Below the pieces are notes generated by a model. It was given only the letters and a program-made list of their open reading frames with translations. It did no database searches and was not told the DNA's origin. A stretch of DNA of 64,000 nucleotides, taken from NCBI GenBank assembly GCA_028622995.1, contig JAJQJQ010000033.1:992001-1056000 (forward strand), given 5' to 3'. Positions 58,055-64,000 of the stretch are shown piece by piece; positions within the stretch are counted from its first letter, which is position 1, and every line of letters starts with the position of its first letter. The translations under genes and the position numbers were made by a program. Origin of the DNA: Panagrolaimus kolymaensis. Taxonomy: Eukaryota > Nematoda > Chromadorea > Rhabditida > Panagrolaimidae.

Positions 58055-61000
58055 ATGGGAGATAACAAACAACTTCTCCTTCTTGGTAACTTGTCACCTG
58101 GTGACGATCATACTTTCTTAGAAAGGTTTGTAAAAAAATGAAGCAAATACGGTTGTTAAAAAAATAATTTTATAGAATTCAAGCATGTATAAATCATCGG
58201 AATTCTCATGGCTCTCATTCAACTAAAGCACTTGATGGAATTTCGGGTGAACAAATAAAACAAATTATTGTTGGTCCTAATCATATCGCATTTTTATTTA
58301 ATGTAAGAAAATTAATTTGATTCTTTGTGATCAGTCAAATTCATGGATAATAAATTTCAGGATAATACGGTTGGTCGAATTACATTCGATGTAAATGAAG
58401 TCAAACCACCTCTAATTGCAAGCTCACCTGAAAAATCTGTATCAGGTGGATCAAATAATAATAGTAGTTCAAATTTATCAACTGTAAATAATCCCGATCC
58501 CAATGCAAGCACTTCAAATGCATCAGTTGGATCTAATACAAGCTCTACAGGTCCACCAGGCTCAAGTGCCAATCAACCATTTGCATCTGCTGCAGTTGTA
58601 AATGCAAATCGAACAGCAAAAATTAGACGCGTTATGATGGCAAGCCGAAGAGCTGGAAGCCAATTTGCAGCGCGAAGCGGCGTCATCGTTGATAGAGGAC
58701 GTGCGATGATTCCCGCATCATCAATCCCTGAAGATCTCATTGCTCAAGCTCAAGTCGTTTTGCAAGGAAAATCTCGTGAAGTTATCGTTCGTGAACTTCA
58801 AAGAACTAATTTAAACGTTAATGAAGCTGTAAATAATCTTTTAAGTCGTGAAGATGATGAAGGTATAATTTTTATTAAAGAAATTGCTTTCTTTATACAT
58901 AGAAATTTTTTAGAAGATCTTGAAGATGGTGCTGATGCATATTTGCCAGAAGAATTATTATCTCTTTTGGATGCTGGCCTTCGATCTTCTGAAGGTCTTA
59001 TGGAACAAGAGGGATTATACACCACCGGTGAAGGATATGAATACATGATGGCGCGTGAATTGGGAGGTGTACGTAGAAGGGGAGAAGGAGGTCGAAGTGA
59101 CATTCGAAAAGAGCGTCAATCAAATGAAACATCAAATACTGTGCGTGAAAAATTTGTATTTGGTGATGCTATTGAATATTGGACTGGATGTAAAGTAAGA
59201 AAGCTTTATAATCAATAAAATATCTTTAAAATTTGTGTTTAGGAAAATCCATTACCTCCTTATGTTAAAAAATTTGTTAAAATTGCTGCATTTCAAGGTG
59301 AATTGCTTGCCCTTACTGACAATGGTATGCTTTATGGTTGGTCATGGGAGCGAAAAACTTTGGGAGATAAAGTTCCTCATTCAATTAATTCATTGTTTCT
59401 CGGCCAATCAAAAACAGAATATTTTACTGACTTTGAAACATCCGCATATCGAGCCGTCGTATTGACAAATGCTAGCCGTATTGGTTCATTTGTTGATAGC
59501 CGAAGCTTGGGTAAAATAGTTTCTGATGCATTATTTTTACCCCTTGTTGAAATTCCTAATGGTGAAGTTGTTGAATCACTTCATGTTTGTCCTATGTTTG
59601 CTGCGGTTCGCACTAAAAATGCTCTTTATTGGTGGTATGTAACTTTATTTATTTTAACACAAGTTCAAACTATTTTTTTTTGGTTTTCAGGGGCATTAAT
59701 CCTTTCAATGAAAGACGTCGTGTTTTTGATAAACTTAAGAACAAGGCCAAGAAATTCTTAAGCACATCTTCAACTGATATTAAAGTTGGAGCAGAAGTTC
59801 GAACTAAATCCACCCCTGTTTATGCAGCTAATTCCATTGCTGTAAACCTTCAAAGCTCTGTTCCAATGGTTTGTTAAAATAATTTTATAACAAAAAAAAT
59901 ATATATTTTATTCGAACAATTCTTTAAGATTTGCCGGGTTATGGAAGATGTCTGGAATTTAGGAGAAAACTGTCGCTTTAGAATTTACACTCCAGAACAA
60001 TTTGATCAACTTAAAGATGAAACAAAATCCAAGGATGATAAAAAAGCAATGAATTGTAAGTTAATTTCTTTTCCTTTTTACACTTTTTCGAACACAAAAT
60101 GTTGGATGGGTTGTTTTTCGGTGGGCATTCTTTTTATCCTTAGTCTTTTTTTGTTGTTAAGTTTTTCCTAAAAATACCAACAATGCTCGAAAAGCCATTG
60201 GAATTTGTTTTCCCATTAGAATTTGCTTGATCCTTTAGTATCTGTCAATCGAAAAAGGACTGCTCCTTTAGATGAAAATGATGGCTCTTCACAACCGAAA
60301 GAATTAGCCATCGCCGTCAAAGACCTATTCTTCATCGAGGAGGCATCCAGTAATGAATTAGGAGTTGTAAAAATTGTAATATTTCTATTATTATATTTTC
60401 TGGACTCTGTTATTCTTATGACATAATTATTTAGATTGATGGTCCAATTTGTGGAATTCATTTCAAATCTTATATTGATGAAAAGAAGAAAAGTGGAGAT
60501 ATGACCGAAGATATCAAAAAATTACGCTTAATTAGAAAAGATGAATTGGTTTGTGTAACCAATTCAATGAAATGTAAGTTCATCGCATTCATGTTAAAAA
60601 TTTCAAAAAAGTTTTTAGCACCAGCATCACCGGTTACTTTTGAACGGAACCCTCAACGTGTATATTTTCCACATGGCATACGTAAAGTTATTTCTCTGGT
60701 AGTTGACAATTCAGGTAATTTAAAACAAACCAATTTTGACTTTTATTAACATAGATGTTTTAGGTTTCCGGATTCTTGTTGAAAAGAAAGGTCGTTTGCA
60801 TCTTATGCGAATGTCAACTTTAGGTAAAGTTGCTAGCGATCATTTATTACCAATAAGTTGTTCCGCTGTTTGTGGACCTCATGACAATCATGAACAACCA
60901 TCAAAGGCGCAATTAGTTAATTATGGCGATGATAATGTTATTTTACTTCGCGATTATAATGGCGCATTAATTCCATTAATTCGAAATGCAGTCGGAGGTT

Positions 61001-64000
61001 ATTGTGAACCACCTTTCCTTGGATTTACAGGAATGCATCATCTTTCCGTCGGCTTGAGATATTTTAAATCCAATGAAACTTCATCCGCTGTTATTTCTTC
61101 AGGTTTGCTATCAATATAGTTTATCAAATAAAAAAATTAATTTTAGCCCCAATTGAAAAAGGATCCAAAAATGATACATCTCGTTCTGGAACAAAACTTA
61201 TCCTTATTGCTACCATGATTGCTCCATCACCTGAATCTATTCAACCATCTTTACCCTCATTAATGCAATTAGTTTTATTTTGCGATGCTGATGGAGTTAA
61301 ACATTTCCTTAAACGATTGGAAGCTCTTTCATCAAATATTCGTGAAAGTGAATTTAAAAAGTTCATAGATGAAAAGGTTGTACGTGTTCGAGCTGATGGA
61401 AATCGAACAATTCTTCATGCTGCGGTTATGGGAGCTTTTGCTCGAACCAATGCAAATCAAGCAGATGTGGAACCATCTTCCGAAGTTCCCGGTCAATCGT
61501 TACTTACATTGCAAGAAGCTTTAGACATGACTGAAGCTGATGCACATCGTGAAAAAATGGATCGGCAATGGAAAAATATGATAGCTGGAGCTGTTTCAGA
61601 TGGTGCAAAACAACTTGCTAAAGAAGCTGCAGCTTTAGAAAAGCGTAATGCCAAGGAAGAAACCCCAAAAGCTACCGAAGTTGAAACAATGGAAGTTGAA
61701 GAAGAATTTACAGCTGGAAAGCCTGTCGCAGATTTGAAAACTCGACAAAAAAATTCAATAGAAATTTTAAAACTTTTTACCGAAAATGAAATAATCCAAA
61801 AATGTTTACCAGATCTTTTACATGTTCGTGATATTCATGGTCATACACCATTTATAAGTGCTATTCAAAACCGCGCTTATGGTGCTGCATCCGTCCTGTG
61901 GAGTTCTATGCGTAAACTTTATTCCAAATCAAATGGTAAGATTTCTTTAATTTCCATGTAATAAATGTGTAATAATTTTGTTTTTAGTTGAAGAATTCAC
62001 AACTCATGTTTATAATCATGCCATCCACACTGATGATTCCCCACTTTTTATTTTATGTTATAATGATACTTGCTCATTCACTTGGACAGGAGATGAACAC
62101 ATAAATCAAGATATATTTGAATGCAAAACTTGTGGACTTACTGGTTCACTTTGTTGTTGCACTGAATGTGCAAACACTTGCCATCGAAATCATGATTGTA
62201 AATTAAAAAGAACTTCACCAACAGCTTATTGCGATTGTTGGGAAAAATGTGCATGTAAAGCTTTGGTTGCAGGAAATGATACTCAACGTGAACATTTACT
62301 TCGTGAACTAATGGAACATACAAATCTTATTTCTCAAGCCAATTCCCGTGGTGAACATTTGCTTTTATTTTTAGCAAAAACTGTCGGAAGGCAACTTGTT
62401 GAACAAGAGAATTTTACTCGAAGAAACAAAAACCGAAGCAATGCCCCTTCTTCAATAAATGCAACTGGAGGTCAAGAAATTCCTGAACGAGATTTAGAAC
62501 CCCCGAAATTTGCCCAGCGTGCTTTTCGCCTATGTTTAAGTGAATGGGCAGCAGTTAAGAGCTTAATTTTAATTGGTGTAAAACATAGAAATGATAATAA
62601 CATTTTATCAGAAGAACTCTTCCATTTAGGAAGCCAAAATGGTTCAACACATTTAGATAAATTTGTTTATACTTTACTTTCAAAATGTCAAGAAGCTGTA
62701 AGTTTTCAACAATCTTGATATTAAATTTTAATAATCTTTTATTTTTACAGCATTTGGATATTTTAATCAACACCTTAGTTTATGCAGCAAATAAGAAAGG
62801 CGAATTTCGAGATCCTTCAATTGATTTTTGTATTTCTCGTTTTATTCGATCTGTTATTCGTATTTTTGCATTGATTACCTTAGTAGCACCTTCCACTCTT
62901 GCTCTTACAATCAATTCAGTTGCATGCAATGCTGATGAAGATACTATTACCAAATTTAGCACATCTACTGGTGAAATTTCTCGTCCACCAACAACGAGGG
63001 CCATTGCAATTTCTGGTGTACTTTCACTTGTACGAAGTATTCCCATTTTGAATGATCGAAATTCAAAAGAGCATAAAAAGAAAACGGTTAATGCCTTTGT
63101 TTTAAAATGCCGTCGAATCTTTCAAGTATGAAATTTTTTTATATTTGCTATGATAAATCTAAAATATATTTTAGGCACTTGCAACATATTCAATTGCTGA
63201 GCTTTTAAATACTGCAGATGCTTATATGGGACCTGTTCGAACTGGATTTATCAATCCATCCTGTAACATTTTGAGAGCCATGCATAATACCGACCCCCTT
63301 GATTATATTGAACGTTATTTCATGCTTGAACAAGATTTATCATCGGCATTGGACGCAAATGGAGCTTTCAGAATTAATCGTCGAAGAGTTAGTTTTGTTT
63401 TTTCGTTTTTTACTTGCTTATTATAACAAAGCATTATAGTATGGTAGCCGACGTGATACAGATGATGAACCTCAAAATAATGCGGAATCTTCTCGAGCTC
63501 CTATGGCCCAATTAGATTCGGAAGAATCTGAATCGGATAGCGAAAATGAAGCAGCATCAAGAAGGTTTAGCAGCCAAGGTTCACTTCATGGACATACCGC
63601 AGAAAATCTTTCTAATGTTGTTCACAATTATCGCAGAGCTGTTGAATCTGCAGCCCCTGGACCTCCTGCAAGCCAAAACCCAACCCGTCGTGAAGTCCCA
63701 CCTGTTGCATCGGCAGTCGCTGCAGTGGAAGCTGGAGAATATTCAACCGATTCATTGAGTTCTGCATCAGATGATGATGATAGCGAAGAAAGCAATGATG
63801 AAGAATCAGAAAATGAGCGAGCATTTGATGCTATGGATGGATTCAATAATGAGTTTGACGATGACGACGAAATGCGTGACAACGATGACGACGAAGATGA
63901 ATATTATGATGATGAAAATGAAGAGGAACATCATAATGATTTTGTTGAAGCTGAAGGTAGTGAAGATGAAAATGAAAATGAATTTGAAGGAGAAGATGTC
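58055..64000 (+). CDS. ubr-5: HECT E3 ubiquitin ligase UBR5/HYD, 5' part (runs off the window)
   Basis: UBR5 is a very large N-recognin ubiquitin ligase. The ATG at 58055 follows an acceptor-like TTTTCAG and gives MGDNKQLLLLGNLSPGDDHT. IIVGPNHIAFLFN and DNTVGRITFDVNEVK follow. A UBA domain (58728-58858) reads PEDLIAQAQVVLQGKSREVI then ELQRTNLNVNEAVNNLLSRE. The acidic YLPEELLSLLDAGL block and the beta-propeller-like region with WWYGALNPF-type repeats come next. The UBR zinc box (about 62070-62260) contains FECKTCGLTGSLCCCTECAN, CHRNHDCKLKR and AYCDCWEKCACK. Downstream are DLEPPKFAQRAF and a highly acidic stretch at the right edge (DDDDSEESNDEESE and later). The MLLE/PABC and HECT domains are not in the window. 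Intron 58863-58913 is 51 nt, in frame and stopless. Confidence 0.95.

Overview
The window looks like a piece of a nematode nuclear genome. It is very AT-rich, and genes lie on both strands with many short introns (often 45-60 bases, GT...TTTCAG/TTTTAG style). Several proteins have clear nematode or metazoan relatives: a TMC channel, LIN-2/CASK, UBR5, ribosomal protein L5, CD36-type receptors, a CPG4-like secreted protein, a nematode-style TTBK-like CK1 kinase and an animal cysteine synthase. I cannot name the species. There is no bacterial-type organisation, no CRISPR array, no rRNA and no recognisable transposase.

Layout. 40-9984 (-) is a complete tmc gene with two alternative first coding exons. 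11115-19344 (-) is lin-2/CASK, whose 3.5 kb intron inside the L27 region holds two small unassigned ORFs on the same strand. 19345-23201 looks empty. 23202-25420 (+) carries two short intron-containing orphan genes. 26456-27560 (-) is a three-CCCH zinc-finger gene, 28200-29729 (-) an M14 N/E carboxypeptidase with a GPI-like tail, and 31473-33917 (-) a carnitine acyltransferase. 34908-36330 (+) is a TTBK-like kinase and 37207-38442 (+) a cysteine synthase. 38664-40233 (-) is a secreted, probably GPI-anchored CPG4-like protein and 41096-42090 (-) is rpl-5. 43080-45651 (+) is a CD36-family scavenger receptor and 46645-46730 a tRNA-Tyr with an intron. 49475-54228 (+) encodes a Smad-like MH2 protein without an MH1 domain. 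55437-56677 (+) is a LAPTM-like four-span membrane protein. 58055 to the right edge (+) is the 5' part of ubr-5.

The region most worth a second look is the 3' half of the MH2 gene (51739-54228). Two microexons of 25 and 31 nt, each 1 mod 3, sit before a GC-rich, T-poor pair of exons. In the first of these (52518-53385) all three forward frames are free of stops. The splice phases upstream can feed each of the three frames, depending on which microexons are included. This could be a frame-rotating alternative C-terminus or overlapping coding. It could also be low-complexity sequence in which only one frame is real.

The genes do not form one pathway. TMC and LIN-2/CASK both act at sensory or neuronal membranes in other animals and are adjacent on the same strand, about 1.1 kb apart. 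I saw no sign that they form an operon.
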